This document shows, in pieces, positions 1 through 8,975 of a DNA stretch of 64,000 nt. The position numbers and the translations under genes are program-made. The stretch comes from Arcticibacterium luteifluviistationis (lineage in GTDB: Bacteria > Bacteroidota > Bacteroidia > Cytophagales > Spirosomataceae). The stretch lies in the NCBI RefSeq assembly GCF_003258705.1, contig NZ_CP029480.1, forward strand, positions 1,798,001 through 1,862,000. Reading direction: 5' to 3'. Under the pieces are notes generated by a model, which did no database searches, had not been told where the DNA came from, and saw only the letters and a list, made by a program, of their open reading frames with translations. Each line of letters opens with the position of its first letter. The first letter of the stretch is position 1.

Positions 1-120
1 TCTTACTTAGGTACAGACATGCATCATGAAAGGCACCTGAACTGCATGAGAGAAATTGGTAATAACAAAAAACTAATGAAGAAGCTTAGAGCATATGAAT
101 GGAAAAATTCATTGCTTTAA
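1..120 (+). CDS. C-terminal end of a probable CpsB/YwqE-type tyrosine-protein phosphatase (partial)
   Basis: An open frame enters from the left edge and ends at TAA 118-120, giving 39 residues. It contains GTDMHHERHL, which resembles the GTD-H-x-x-H-x-x-R stretch near the C-terminus of the PHP-fold CpsB/CapC/YwqE manganese-dependent tyrosine phosphatases. These enzymes dephosphorylate the Wzc-type tyrosine kinase that controls polysaccharide export, and such a kinase is encoded in this locus at 20001-22391. It converges with the initiating sugar-phosphate transferase, 6 bp away. The family call rests on a short fragment plus context. Another PHP-domain hydrolase is possible. Confidence 0.5.
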   Translation, partial: SYLGTDMHHERHLNCMREIGNNKKLMKKLRAYEWKNSLL

Positions 121-126
121 ATAGTA

Positions 127-1509
127 TTAATAAGCGTTTTCTTCTCCTTTGGCCATGTTGTAGACCGTCATTAGTATTATTTTCAAATCCGACCAAAAGG
201 TCCAAGTTTCTATATAGTGAATGTCAAAATCTATACGTTTTTGCATGGCTTCATTAGTTTTAGTTTCTCCTCTGTAACCATTTACCTGAGCCCAGCCGGT
301 AATTCCTGGCTTTACCCAGTGCCTTATCATGTATTTATCTATTAAGTCTTTAGTTCTCAGATTGTGCTCATGAGCGTGAGGTCTAGGACCCACTACAGAC
401 ATTTCTCCTTTAAGTACATTAATGAATTGTGGAAACTCGTCTAGACTTGTTTTTCTTAAGAAAGCACCAATTTTAGTAATTCTTGGGTCATTTTGTGTAG
501 CCTGATTAAAAGCTCCGGATTTTTTGACATCCTGACTGTCTACTACCATAGACCTAAATTTATAACATTTGAATTTTTTGCCATTTTCACCCCAACGATC
601 TTGTTTGAAAAATACAGGCCCTTTTGAGTTAAGCTTTATCAGAATGGCGATGATAGGGAAGAGCCATGAAAATATAAGGAGGAACACCAAGCTAGAAAAT
701 GCAATGTCAAAAGCTCTTTTCAGAAATAACCAGTGAGCTTGCTGTAAGGGTTCGCTTCGCAGTGTTATTAAAGGGTAGTTGCCAAATAGTTGGAATTGAA
801 CCCTGTTTAAGTAATAGTTGCTATAGTTTGGGACAAACTTTAATCGTACCCCCTTGCTTTCGCAGCATTTATAGAGACCTTGGAGCATATCTTTGTTCAG
901 GAGGTCAGAAGTAACGATGATGTCGTCAATAGTTACATTGTCATTATTGTTATGAAATTTTTCTAGTTCTTTTAAGTAAGAAAAATCACTACTATTTTCT
1001 TCGTTAGAAATAACCCCCAATACTTTCATGCCATAGTGTGGGTTGTTTTCTATTCGGCTAATAAGGTCGTCGGTAATCTTATTGTAGCCTACAAACATAA
1101 CATAGCGTGTGTTACCACCACCTTGTCTGTAATGGAGTAGTGCCTTTTTTGTGACGTAATTTTTAACAATTAATGCAATTAGTATAGAGCTAGCGTAGTA
1201 AAGCACAAAGGTCCGGGCAAAATTACTTTGGTTTAGAAGGAAGAAAAGTTGCCCTGCTATAAAGACTTGTATGACTACATTTTGGAGAATTAAGAGTAAC
1301 TCTCCCACAAAGGTCTCGGTCCTAAACTCATCATATAGGTTTGAGATCTTTGTTGAAAAATACCAGCCAGATAGCAGTACTATCAAGATGATGATGTCAG
1401 ACTCTAAAATTCCTCTTCCGCTTAATTGCATAGAGAGGAAGAAGCAGCCGGTTAAGAAAAGGCCGTCTGTAACTAGTTTTACGTATCCTACTTTTGTTAT
1501 GGTTCTCAT
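127..1509 (-). CDS. Exopolysaccharide polyprenyl glycosylphosphotransferase (WcaJ/WbaP type)
   Basis: This 460-residue membrane enzyme should load the first sugar-1-phosphate onto undecaprenyl phosphate at the inner face of the cytoplasmic membrane, starting repeat-unit assembly. Four hydrophobic segments fill roughly residues 10-120. A Rossmann-like domain follows (about 135-235, with YVMFVGYN). A further membrane segment (about 268-292) precedes the bacterial sugar transferase domain, which shows KRAFD at 264, SLDEFPQ around 355-361, VVGPRPH around 372-378 and KPGITGWAQVNGYRG near 400. The length is normal for the family. The donor (UDP-glucose or UDP-galactose) cannot be read from the sequence. 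It is the most downstream minus-strand gene of the locus. Confidence 0.93.
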   Translation of the reverse strand: MRTITKVGYVKLVTDGLFLTGCFFLSMQLSGRGILESDIIILIVLLSGWYFSTKISNLYDEFRTETFVGELLLILQNVVIQVFIAGQLFFLLNQSNFARTFVLYYASSILIALIVKNYVTKKALLHYRQGGGNTRYVMFVGYNKITDDLISRIENNPHYGMKVLGVISNEENSSDFSYLKELEKFHNNNDNVTIDDIIVTSDLLNKDMLQGLYKCCESKGVRLKFVPNYSNYYLNRVQFQLFGNYPLITLRSEPLQQAHWLFLKRAFDIAFSSLVFLLIFSWLFPIIAILIKLNSKGPVFFKQDRWGENGKKFKCYKFRSMVVDSQDVKKSGAFNQATQNDPRITKIGAFLRKTSLDEFPQFINVLKGEMSVVGPRPHAHEHNLRTKDLIDKYMIRHWVKPGITGWAQVNGYRGETKTNEAMQKRIDFDIHYIETWTFWSDLKIILMTVYNMAKGEENAY

Positions 1510-1513
1510 AGTT

Positions 1514-3046
1514 TTATATGCAGTAATTATCGGCTGAAATCAGAAACTGCCAACGCTGATTTTCTATTATATAATCGTTTTGCTTATAGGGCCAGGTTAC
1601 GCCGCCGTCTGTACTTACTCGAAAATCGTATGTCTCACCGATTTTGAGTTTATAGGTTTTTACTTGGCGGGTTTCTGGTGTGAATGTGGTAAGTGTACGC
1701 CAGCTGTTTTCTCCTGCTGGACTGTATTGAGCACGCATCTCTTTTGGCAGGCTCTCTGGGTTAAATTCGGTTCCATTGGGGCATTGCACCACAAATTTGA
1801 CGTCTACAAAAGCAGGAGCATCAAGTTTAAAGAGGTCCATGATGGCTTCACTTTCTTCACAGTTTTTAATGATTTGAGAAGTCCAAAAGGGTTCAGTGGC
1901 GTTACCACCATGATAGTTGGAGTAATCGTATAGCTCTACGGTGAAAGTCTCGGTCTCTTTAGGAATGTAGTTTACTTTTATTTCGTTTTTCCAGTTAATG
2001 TTGCTGTATAGGGTCTTAACCACCGCTTTAGTTTCGGTGTCCCTTATACGTGTGAGGTATTGAATATCTAAATCACTGTATTTACTTATAACCGAAAGCG
2101 AAACGCCCTCTCTACATAAAGCTCTTATAGTACCTGCGTACCAATACCCAGGCTTATCCATGTTTAAATTTAGATAGAATCGGTTTCCATCTGTGTTTAC
2201 GTTTTTCTTGCCAAAATGTGTAAACCGACCTGTGCTTGTATTATAATGCATGAGATCTAGCGATGCTTTATCAAAATCATGAACGGTAAGTTCTAGCTCA
2301 ATAGGGTTAGTCCAGTTGATGGCTTCTTTATAATCCGAATATCCTTGAAGGTACAGTCCTCCTGAAAAGTCTTGGAGGTCAAAGCTGTAATCTAGTTTCT
2401 CTCCTTTTTCATTATAAGGCTGTGTGGCTGCACCTGCATTAGGTATAAAGCCCTTTGCGTTTTCATTATAGTAGTGGCTTAGAAATGATAAGTCTTTTGT
2501 TTCTATGGTGCCGTCTAAGCCAGTCCAAGAATTAGTGGCTGAAACGCGGTAGTTTATTAGAATAATACCATTTTGGTCGACATGAGAATTAGTGCCTTTT
2601 TTCAGGTATAATCCGTGTGTTTTATCTTGTATTATTCCAAGATGGGCTATTCTTGAAGTAGTCGAATAATTACTGCGACTTTGTACCCGGAATTCCTTTA
2701 AAAAGGGGAGGTGATTTTCGCCAGAATTTATACGCACAGCAAAATGAACGATGGAATCATTGGAAGGTGAAATGTCTCGTCTTAAAGCGAGTGATAGATT
2801 TCCTTCTTTATTGATTTCTAGTTTTTCATCATTGAGTGTGTTGACTATCAAATTAGCATCTGGACCTAGTATTTCAAAGCTGGTATTTTCAGGGAATTTG
2901 TTGTCATAATCTCTTATGTAAAAAGTGAATCTTCCATTTTGTATAGGTTCCTTAAAAGCCAATGTTACTCCTTCAAAAGGGTTTGTACAGGCATGACTTA
3001 AAGTGCAGACTATAAGTAGTATTGCTATGTTTAAGCGGCTTCTCAT
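1514..3046 (-). CDS. Hypothetical lipoprotein in the polysaccharide locus
   Basis: I do not recognise the family of this 510-residue protein. It starts with a lipoprotein-like signal (hydrophobic residues 7-17, then SHAC with Cys20), so it is probably membrane-anchored. The rest is soluble, rich in aromatic and Asn/Thr residues and apparently beta-structured, with no catalytic motif I can name. It overlaps the upstream gene by 4 bp (ATGA type) and ends 4 bp before the initiating transferase gene, so translation is probably coupled. The context suggests a surface or periplasmic role in polymer export or attachment; that is inference. Confidence 0.7.
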   Translation of the reverse strand: MRSRLNIAILLIVCTLSHACTNPFEGVTLAFKEPIQNGRFTFYIRDYDNKFPENTSFEILGPDANLIVNTLNDEKLEINKEGNLSLALRRDISPSNDSIVHFAVRINSGENHLPFLKEFRVQSRSNYSTTSRIAHLGIIQDKTHGLYLKKGTNSHVDQNGIILINYRVSATNSWTGLDGTIETKDLSFLSHYYNENAKGFIPNAGAATQPYNEKGEKLDYSFDLQDFSGGLYLQGYSDYKEAINWTNPIELELTVHDFDKASLDLMHYNTSTGRFTHFGKKNVNTDGNRFYLNLNMDKPGYWYAGTIRALCREGVSLSVISKYSDLDIQYLTRIRDTETKAVVKTLYSNINWKNEIKVNYIPKETETFTVELYDYSNYHGGNATEPFWTSQIIKNCEESEAIMDLFKLDAPAFVDVKFVVQCPNGTEFNPESLPKEMRAQYSPAGENSWRTLTTFTPETRQVKTYKLKIGETYDFRVSTDGGVTWPYKQNDYIIENQRWQFLISADNYCI

Positions 3047-3801
3047 TCCTGTGTTTTAATCAGGTTGTATGTTAGGTTAAAGTTTATGGCAGGATAGAAA
3101 CTATAATTTCTCATATTGTGCTCTAGCTGCGGTATGGCGTCTTGTAATGTGGTGGTTTCCAAAAAGCCTTCATAGTTTAGGTTGATTTTTGGGCTGCCCA
3201 TATAAAAGGTGGCAACACTGGCCGAAATATTAAACCTTTTTAATGGGTTTTCTTTGCCAAATCGCAATCCTATTCCAGGCTGAATACGCCACCACTGTAA
3301 GGTGGCATCTATTTGTCCAAAATCTTCAGTTTCTAATTGTAGTCCGTTCAGGTTTATGCCATTAGGAGTACTTAGGTTTAGATGCCATTTTTGCTTTAAA
3401 AAAGCTCTAGAGATTACATAAATTTGGAGCCAGTCTTTAAGCTCTTTTTCCGCTTGCATGGAGAGTCCGTAAGAAAGGAAGTTAGGTTTAAGATTTAGTG
3501 AGGAATTCTCTTCTAAGTTAAGGTTAAGGATTTGCCTGAAATTCAAGAAAAATATGCCTGTTTTAAAGCTTATTTTAGGCTGTTTTTTTAGGGATGTTAT
3601 GTATGTTAATTGCATGCCTGAACTACCTATGCTATATCCAATTTTACTGTCTGCTAATATACCTTTTGTTTTTTCGTAATCTTGGGAAAATACTATATTA
3701 TGGCAAAAGGATAGTATAATTATAGTAAATATTCGAATAGTTTTATTTTCAAGTATTGGCCCATTTTGAAAGTGATTTATATGTCTATTTCTTTTAAACA
3801 A
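3043..3801 (-). CDS. Hypothetical outer-membrane beta-barrel-like protein
   Basis: This 252-residue protein has an N-terminal hydrophobic segment (about residues 22-39, ending VFSQ) that looks like a Sec signal peptide. It is preceded by an unusually long polar stretch, so the real start may be downstream at a non-ATG codon. The mature part alternates short amphipathic strands with turns and ends in NFNLTYNLIKTQE, similar to small Bacteroidota outer-membrane barrels. It overlaps the following lipoprotein gene by 4 bp, and the two may form an outer-membrane pair. No named family was recognised. Confidence 0.6.
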   Translation of the reverse strand: MFKRNRHINHFQNGPILENKTIRIFTIIILSFCHNIVFSQDYEKTKGILADSKIGYSIGSSGMQLTYITSLKKQPKISFKTGIFFLNFRQILNLNLEENSSLNLKPNFLSYGLSMQAEKELKDWLQIYVISRAFLKQKWHLNLSTPNGINLNGLQLETEDFGQIDATLQWWRIQPGIGLRFGKENPLKRFNISASVATFYMGSPKINLNYEGFLETTTLQDAIPQLEHNMRNYSFYPAINFNLTYNLIKTQE

Positions 3802-4004
3802 GGTTTTTGTTCGTTTGACGCTTTGGTCTCTTTTCAGAATTTGGAACTAGATGAGTTTTTTTAGCTTTTGTTTTTCAGAATTTCTTGTTGGTATAGTACA
3901 AATCTAATTTCGTATAGACCTCATAATAAAAATTAGAAAGAATGTGTTGCTGTTCTGACTTATTGACTTAATTTCAAAGTGTAATCGGACTAAAATAAAT
4001 TACC

Positions 4005-4097
4005 ATGAGAACAGAAGAAGTACAAACCGAAAAAAACTGGGGAAGAGCGGTTGTTTTAATAGTTTTAATACTAGCTACTTTAGCCACCTATTTGTGA
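4005..4097 (+). CDS. Candidate 30-residue single-pass membrane peptide
   Basis: A short ATG-to-TGA frame encodes 30 residues: a charged head (MRTEEVQTEKNWGR) and one hydrophobic helix (AVVLIVLILATLATYL). The shape is that of a bacterial single-transmembrane small protein. It is the only plus-strand gene candidate inside this part of the locus and its last 18 bp overlap the 3' end of the minus-strand gene at 4080-5186. There is no convincing promoter or ribosome-binding site, so chance is not excluded. Confidence 0.35.
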   Translation: MRTEEVQTEKNWGRAVVLIVLILATLATYL

Positions 4098-5186
4098 TTC
4101 ATTATTCCAAAAGCTACGATGAAATTGTCGTAGTTTTTGGTCTAGTTTATAATGTGATCTAAACCTTTCGCCAATCTTAAAGCCTCTGGAGTATACGTAC
4201 TCCCATTTAAAATCTTCCATCGTTCTGAGTCTAATGTTTTTTGACTCTAAAGAACCCGATGGTGGTATTTTTATAGCTAGGTTGACTCCTATGGTGGCAC
4301 CGTTTTCGGTGAAACTACCAAAGAGACCTATCTCTGCTTTGCTGTATTGTCTAATGAGCTCTATTCGGGCTCCTTTGTCATTATAAAGAAACTGCCCTGC
4401 CATAAGGTTTATAGTTAAGTCATTCTTAGGAAATCTATAGGCCAGATTGGCTAAGGCTAAAAGCTCTCTTAAATCTGTGTATTTGTAGGAAGTAGGGTAT
4501 AGATAGTAATAACCCGTATAGGAGAACTCTGCACCGTAAGACCATCTTTTGTTAAAATCCATGTGTTGGTACTCTACGTTTACACCATAGCGGTCGTTAA
4601 AGAAAAGACCAATAGAACTGGCTATAAAATTCGAGTTTCTCCCATGATAAAAATGGTTCAAATAAGTAGGAGCCAAGCGTATATTTAAAGGCTGCGGATC
4701 TAAATCGTTTATTAGGGGAAAAGTAATTCCTGTGTAAAGAGATAAGCCCTTGCTTAAAATGAATTGGGTGTTGAGGTATAAGTTGGTTTTACTTTCCACG
4801 GCTTTGTCTAGGTTGCCAAAAATGGCTCTAAATTCGGGCTGCACCCAGAAGTCAAGTTTATATTCTTTGCCGAAGGGCTTGATTTTTTTGCTTTTTACTT
4901 TTTCAGGACTATAGTTAATTGTTCCATTTCGATAGGAATAGGTGCCCATAGATACCCCTTGGAACAATGGCGAAATGCTCTTTATATCAGGATATGCTTT
5001 ATTTACAGCCTGAAAGTACTTGAATTGGTTTCTGTGTACACGCTCTTCGTATAAGAAAATAGTATCTTGTAGTTGCGTGTTTTCTAGTGACTTTAGTAGA
5101 CTCTTTTGACTATACGTTAGTAAAGGCATCAAACTTAAAACTACAAACCTAAAGCTCTTGTTAAAGAAGTATTTCTTTAAAGTCAT
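4080..5186 (-). CDS. YjbH-like outer-membrane protein, C-terminal half
   Basis: This 368-residue protein has a signal peptide ending near LLTYSQ. Its C-terminal half resembles the final barrel of the YjbH family of exopolysaccharide outer-membrane proteins: long amphipathic strands, LMAGQFLYNDKGARIELIR (matching the G-x-x-L-x-x-D-K-G-A-x-x-E family pattern) and GATIGVNLAIKIPP near the end. YjbH proteins are thought to help extracellular polysaccharide secretion. The start overlaps the upstream gene, which carries the YjbH N-terminal part, by 4 bp. The split into two separately secreted halves is unusual compared with the single long enterobacterial protein. The family call comes from remembered patterns. 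Confidence 0.65.
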   Translation of the reverse strand: MTLKKYFFNKSFRFVVLSLMPLLTYSQKSLLKSLENTQLQDTIFLYEERVHRNQFKYFQAVNKAYPDIKSISPLFQGVSMGTYSYRNGTINYSPEKVKSKKIKPFGKEYKLDFWVQPEFRAIFGNLDKAVESKTNLYLNTQFILSKGLSLYTGITFPLINDLDPQPLNIRLAPTYLNHFYHGRNSNFIASSIGLFFNDRYGVNVEYQHMDFNKRWSYGAEFSYTGYYYLYPTSYKYTDLRELLALANLAYRFPKNDLTINLMAGQFLYNDKGARIELIRQYSKAEIGLFGSFTENGATIGVNLAIKIPPSGSLESKNIRLRTMEDFKWEYVYSRGFKIGERFRSHYKLDQKLRQFHRSFWNNESQIGG

Positions 5187-5968
5187 TGCTGCGTTTTAAG
5201 ATTTGTGGTGTAAGAAAAGCCAAAAGATGCCTGGTCAAAGTTTAGCAGGCTTATTTGAGCGTTTAATTTATGGAAGAAAGTAGCACTGAGCCCTGTGTTT
5301 ACTTTTTGGCCATCCCACTCGGCTAGTAGGTGGTAGTTTTCGTAAAGAGAGAATTTGATCCCTCCCAAAATCCCTACTAAATGCTTGTTATAATATTCAC
5401 CATCTGATTTTTTTTGAAAAGTTAGTTCAGAGAAAATATTGCCATTATTGTTATTTTCTTCGGTGCGTAAAATGGTATACGGGCTTCCGAGTCCAAGGCT
5501 TGGTTGGATGCTTAGGTTGTTTTTCTTGAATTTCTTAGATGCTACTAAAACGTGGGTTTGTAAGGCTGCATCAAGCGTGAAAGGCGAGGATATTATAATT
5601 GCCAATGCAGGCTTGTGATTACTTTCTTTTATTATTTGATAGCGAAGATCTAACTGTCGGTCTCCAATGCCATCACCTTTTCTTATTTTTCCATCTCTTC
5701 TTTGCTGTAGGATGAGGAGAGAGATTTGAAGTCGAGGTAGTAGGTTTATATTTGTATATAAGATTTGTTCTGCCCATGCACGATTTCTTAGGCTATAATG
5801 AATAGGGTTGTAAAAGTAACCTAGGCTAAACTCTCCATCCAGACTTTCTTCTGCTGATGGTACATAAATCAGGCCTTTTTTTCCAGAAAGGTTTCTTTGG
5901 GCATAGCCACAAAGCGTAAAAACTAGAAAAAAGAGAATGAGGTAGAGTTTTTTCAGGTGGCTGGGCAT
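5183..5968 (-). CDS. YjbH-like outer-membrane protein, N-terminal half
   Basis: This 261-residue protein has a clear signal peptide (hydrophobic residues 8-20, then GYAQ). The mature part starts with KGLIYVPSAEESLDGEFSLG, close to the G-L-x-x-x-P-x-A-x-x-x-P-D-G-E-F start of YjbH proteins, and continues with GDRQLDLRYQI and a THVLVASKKF stretch that also have counterparts there. It ends where the second half, encoded by the next gene (4080-5186), would continue. The ATG-stop overlap of 4 bp implies coupled translation and probably a two-part outer-membrane assembly. Confidence 0.65.
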   Translation of the reverse strand: MPSHLKKLYLILFFLVFTLCGYAQRNLSGKKGLIYVPSAEESLDGEFSLGYFYNPIHYSLRNRAWAEQILYTNINLLPRLQISLLILQQRRDGKIRKGDGIGDRQLDLRYQIIKESNHKPALAIIISSPFTLDAALQTHVLVASKKFKKNNLSIQPSLGLGSPYTILRTEENNNNGNIFSELTFQKKSDGEYYNKHLVGILGGIKFSLYENYHLLAEWDGQKVNTGLSATFFHKLNAQISLLNFDQASFGFSYTTNLKTQQ

Positions 5969-5990
5969 TCTTTAATATGAAAAATCAACA

Positions 5991-6019
5991 AAAAGGAGGC
6001 GAACAATTCACCTCCTTTT
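5991..6019 (-). terminator. Rho-independent terminator after the Ala-rich lipoprotein gene
   Basis: Arms at 5991-5999 and 6011-6019 (AAAAGGAGG/CCTCCTTTT) form a 9-bp stem with an 11-nt loop. On the minus strand the stem is followed by a T-rich run. It lies 35 bp past the stop of the gene at 6054-7055, so it probably ends or reduces readthrough into the YjbH-like pair. Confidence 0.6.
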
Positions 6020-6053
6020 GTTATCCATTTAAGCAAATTGAAAACTCGCTTTA

Positions 6054-7055
6054 TTAGTTAGAACCACCTTGGTTATGGCATGACGCAGCAGCAGATGCAG
6101 CTATGGCAGTTGCCGAATTTAAGGAAGTATTATAATTAGCTGTTGAAGTGGCTAAATCTGTATCTCTAGCAGCAGCGGCATTGGTTAAGGCTGTTTGTTG
6201 AACTAGATCAGCGGCTTTAATAGCAGCAGCTTCTGATGAGCTAAAACTAGCTAATTTTTTATTTAGAACTATGTTTACAAGAAGCTTGAAGAAAGAAGGT
6301 AATCCGTTTGCTTCGATGCTGGAAATCATACTTGCGGCTTTGGTTTCTGCAGCTGTTTTCTTATCTGCCCATTTGGTAGTGATAGCGGCAAGACTGGCAG
6401 TATGTACTGTGCCAATAGCAGTTTCTCTAGTTGTATAACTTCCGTTAATAATGGCGTCTTGAGAAGCTTTTGCCGCATCCAAGGTAGCCTTAGCTGTTGC
6501 TAATGATGCTTCTGCGGCATCAGAACATTCGTCAGCTACGCCTAATAGCATTTCTGTTAAGTTAAGTAATACAACTTCTCTTGGCGAAGTAGCTTTTCTT
6601 GCACTAACAGTTTGGCCGTTTACTGTTGGCAATACAGTAGTTGGTAAGAAAGCATCAATACTTCCAGTGGCTAATAAGGCATCAATGTTGGCTTGTTGCT
6701 CGTCAGAAAGTGTGCCACCAGAAGCAAGTGCATCAGATAGTGCAGTAGCTTCATCCTCGCTAACTATGGAGGCCATGGCGTCAGAAGCGGCGGTCATTTC
6801 GGCAGTTGCAGTTCCGCTAGCTAAAGCAGCCGCAGCGGCATCTTCCGTGGCCGAGTCTGTAACATCACCTTCTGTGCTTTCTACAGCAGCGGGTTCCGTT
6901 TCTGTAACGGCTTCTACAGTAATATCTTTGAATTCATCATCAAAGTTGTATACGATAGGCTCTTCTACAGCCTCGTCTTTACAGTTGGTAAGGCCAAATG
7001 CCATTAAGAGGCACAAGGCAATAAGGGGTATACGAGTGTTCATTTTGCTTGACAT
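6054..7055 (-). CDS. Ala/Ser/Thr-rich lipoprotein of unknown function
   Basis: This 333-residue protein has a lipoprotein signal (hydrophobic core, then GLTNC) and a mature chain of extreme composition: Ala, Ser, Thr, Asp and Glu dominate. There are long Ala-rich helical stretches (about residues 60-125 and 180-330) and an acidic segment just after the lipid-anchor Cys. Start codons at 7055 and 7043 (MNTRIP) are both possible; the second gives the cleaner signal peptide. It has its own terminator. By position next to YjbH-like genes it recalls the small Ala-rich YjbE of the enterobacterial yjb operon, but I see no sequence proof of homology. A surface-fibre or spacer role is inference. Confidence 0.7.
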   Translation of the reverse strand: MSSKMNTRIPLIALCLLMAFGLTNCKDEAVEEPIVYNFDDEFKDITVEAVTETEPAAVESTEGDVTDSATEDAAAAALASGTATAEMTAASDAMASIVSEDEATALSDALASGGTLSDEQQANIDALLATGSIDAFLPTTVLPTVNGQTVSARKATSPREVVLLNLTEMLLGVADECSDAAEASLATAKATLDAAKASQDAIINGSYTTRETAIGTVHTASLAAITTKWADKKTAAETKAASMISSIEANGLPSFFKLLVNIVLNKKLASFSSSEAAAIKAADLVQQTALTNAAAARDTDLATSTANYNTSLNSATAIAASAAASCHNQGGSN

Positions 7056-7437
7056 GTTTAAAGGAATTTAAATAAATGACTATATAGATTTATGTTAATT
7101 TAATTATACGAACTTATTGAATAATATTTGTACTTAAGCAAGAAAAGGCTCTTTATTTCCTGCTTGATTTAATCAAAGTAAAAATTCCTTAAAGGGCTAT
7201 AGTAAATATTAGAATAGTTCAATATATGCTATAGCTGAAAACAGGTAAGTGCTTGGTTTTCTTGTTGTTACCTTTGTTTTCTTTAGGGAATGAGAGCTAT
7301 CCCTTTTGCTTGGATTCTTTCTTGAAATTATTTTATCATGCTTTGAATTAAGAAGTCTAACTCAAAGTTGTATTTGGGTAATGCTCTATTAAGATTATAC
7401 TTCATTTGACTCGATTGAACATAAAAGTTTTTTCTAC
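7056..7437. other. Intergenic region of 382 bp
   Basis: An AT-rich gap between ugd and the Ala-rich lipoprotein gene. It probably holds the lipoprotein promoter. An imperfect hairpin (AAGCAAGAAA/TTTCCTGCTT, 7137-7165) is visible. TACCTTTG at 7269-7276 matches the Bacteroidota -7 box on the plus strand but lacks a good partner and a downstream plus-strand gene. No gene is supported. Confidence 0.5.
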
Positions 7438-8841
7438 TTATTGCGTTTGAGTTTTTCCAATGGTATAAACACGGAACCCAATTGCCTTAAGCTTTTCTGT
7501 TTCTAAAATGTCTCTACCATCAAAAACATAAGCTGGTTTAAGCATATTATCGTAGATTTTTTGCCAATCATAACTATTGAATTCATCCCACTCTGTCAGT
7601 ACAGCTACTGCATGTGATCCTTTACAGGTTTCGTAAGGGTCTTTTGTTACCGTAACTAGCGATGCGTTTTTAGTACTTTCTCTTGTCCCTAAATAGTCAA
7701 GGTCTGTGTAAACTTGTTGAGCAGTTACTTTTGGGTCAAAAACAGAAAGCTCCGCGTTTTCATTTAATAAATGATCGGCAACATATATGGCGGCAGATTC
7801 TCTTGTGTCATTGGTGTCTTTTTTGAAAGCCCAACCTAGGAATGCTATTTTTTTTCCACTTACCGTGTTGTATAGCGAACTGATTACTTTTTTTGCAAAT
7901 CTACGTTTCTGGTGATCATTCATAATGATTACTTGTTCCCAGTAATTTGCAACCTCGTTTAATCCATATGTACGGGCTATGTAGACAAGATTTAGAATGT
8001 CTTTCTGAAAACATGAACCTCCAAAACCTACTGATGCTTTTAAGAACTTGGGACCTACTCTACTGTCTGAACCTATGGCACGAGAAACTTCATTAACGTC
8101 AGCTTCAGTTACTTCGCATATCTCTGAGATAGCATTTATAGAAGAGACCCTTTGAGCAAGAAAAGCATTGGCGGTTAATTTTGAAAGCTCTGAAGACCAT
8201 AAGTTCGTAGTTAGAATTCGCTCAGTTGGAACCCATGTAGAATAAATCTCAACTAAAGCTTCTACTGCAGCTTGCCCTTTTGGAGATGGGTCGCCACCAA
8301 TAAGAACTCTGTCTGGGCTAAGTAAGTCTTCTACTGCAGTTCCCTCAGCAAGGAATTCTGGATTTGAAAGAATCTGAAAATTTATATTATTCCCTGTATG
8401 GCTTAATATGTCTTTTAAAGTGCTGGCAGTACGAACAGGTAAAGTTGATTTTTCTACAATTATCTTATCTGTTGTTGAAACTCGTGCTATTTGTCTTGCA
8501 CACAGCTCTATCCATTTGAGATCGGCAGCTTGACCTTTACCTTCGCCGTATGTTTTTGTTGGTGTATTTACTGAAATAAAAACCATATCAGCTTCTTGAA
8601 TGGCCTCATCTACTTGAGTTGAAAAGAAAAGGTTACGACCTCGAGCTTCGGCTACTATATCTCCTAAACCGGGTTCGTAAACAGGTATATTATTAACATC
8701 GGTGTCGTTCCAGGCTGCAATTCGTTCTTTATTTAAGTCCACTACTGTAACTTGAATTTCAGGACATTTTTTAGCTATTACAGCCATAGTTGGTCCTCCT
8801 ACGTAGCCTGCACCAATGCAGCAAATTTTCTTAATTTTCAT
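7438..8841 (-). CDS. ugd: UDP-glucose 6-dehydrogenase
   Basis: It oxidises UDP-glucose to UDP-glucuronate with two NAD+, supplying uronic-acid precursors. The 467-residue sequence has the Rossmann motif GAGYVGGP (10-17), NTPTKT (92-97), [10 protein letters not shown] (130-139), [10 protein letters not shown] (160-169) and the catalytic Cys277 in [12 protein letters not shown]-terminal UDP-binding domain with [16 protein letters not shown] follows. The N-terminal wording and length are closer to the animal-type UGDH than to short bacterial Ugd. It works with the UDP-glucuronate epimerase at 18712-19746. It is followed by a long gap, so it may end the main transcript. Confidence 0.96.
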   Translation of the reverse strand: MKIKKICCIGAGYVGGPTMAVIAKKCPEIQVTVVDLNKERIAAWNDTDVNNIPVYEPGLGDIVAEARGRNLFFSTQVDEAIQEADMVFISVNTPTKTYGEGKGQAADLKWIELCARQIARVSTTDKIIVEKSTLPVRTASTLKDILSHTGNNINFQILSNPEFLAEGTAVEDLLSPDRVLIGGDPSPKGQAAVEALVEIYSTWVPTERILTTNLWSSELSKLTANAFLAQRVSSINAISEICEVTEADVNEVSRAIGSDSRVGPKFLKASVGFGGSCFQKDILNLVYIARTYGLNEVANYWEQVIIMNDHQKRRFAKKVISSLYNTVSGKKIAFLGWAFKKDTNDTRESAAIYVADHLLNENAELSVFDPKVTAQQVYTDLDYLGTRESTKNASLVTVTKDPYETCKGSHAVAVLTEWDEFNSYDWQKIYDNMLKPAYVFDGRDILETEKLKAIGFRVYTIGKTQTQ

Positions 8842-8975
8842 CGCTTGTTATATAAATTTTATATTTTTTAAAGAGTCTTTCAGAGAACTAATGAGAGATT
8901 CGCAAGGTATTATGAACCATTTGAAAATATAGTCTCTATTTTATACCTAGTTTTTCAGGTGGTGGCAGAAGGTAT

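Noticed and set aside
6667-7071. A 134-codon plus-strand frame opposite the Ala-rich lipoprotein gene
   Set aside because: Its Ala/Ser/Val-rich product is the mirror of the biased codons of the minus-strand gene, which has a convincing lipoprotein signal and a terminator.
7269-7276. TACCTTTG -7 box on the plus strand between ugd and the lipoprotein gene
   Set aside because: There is no matching -33 box and the only downstream plus-strand frame is 11 codons, so I do not call a promoter or small gene.
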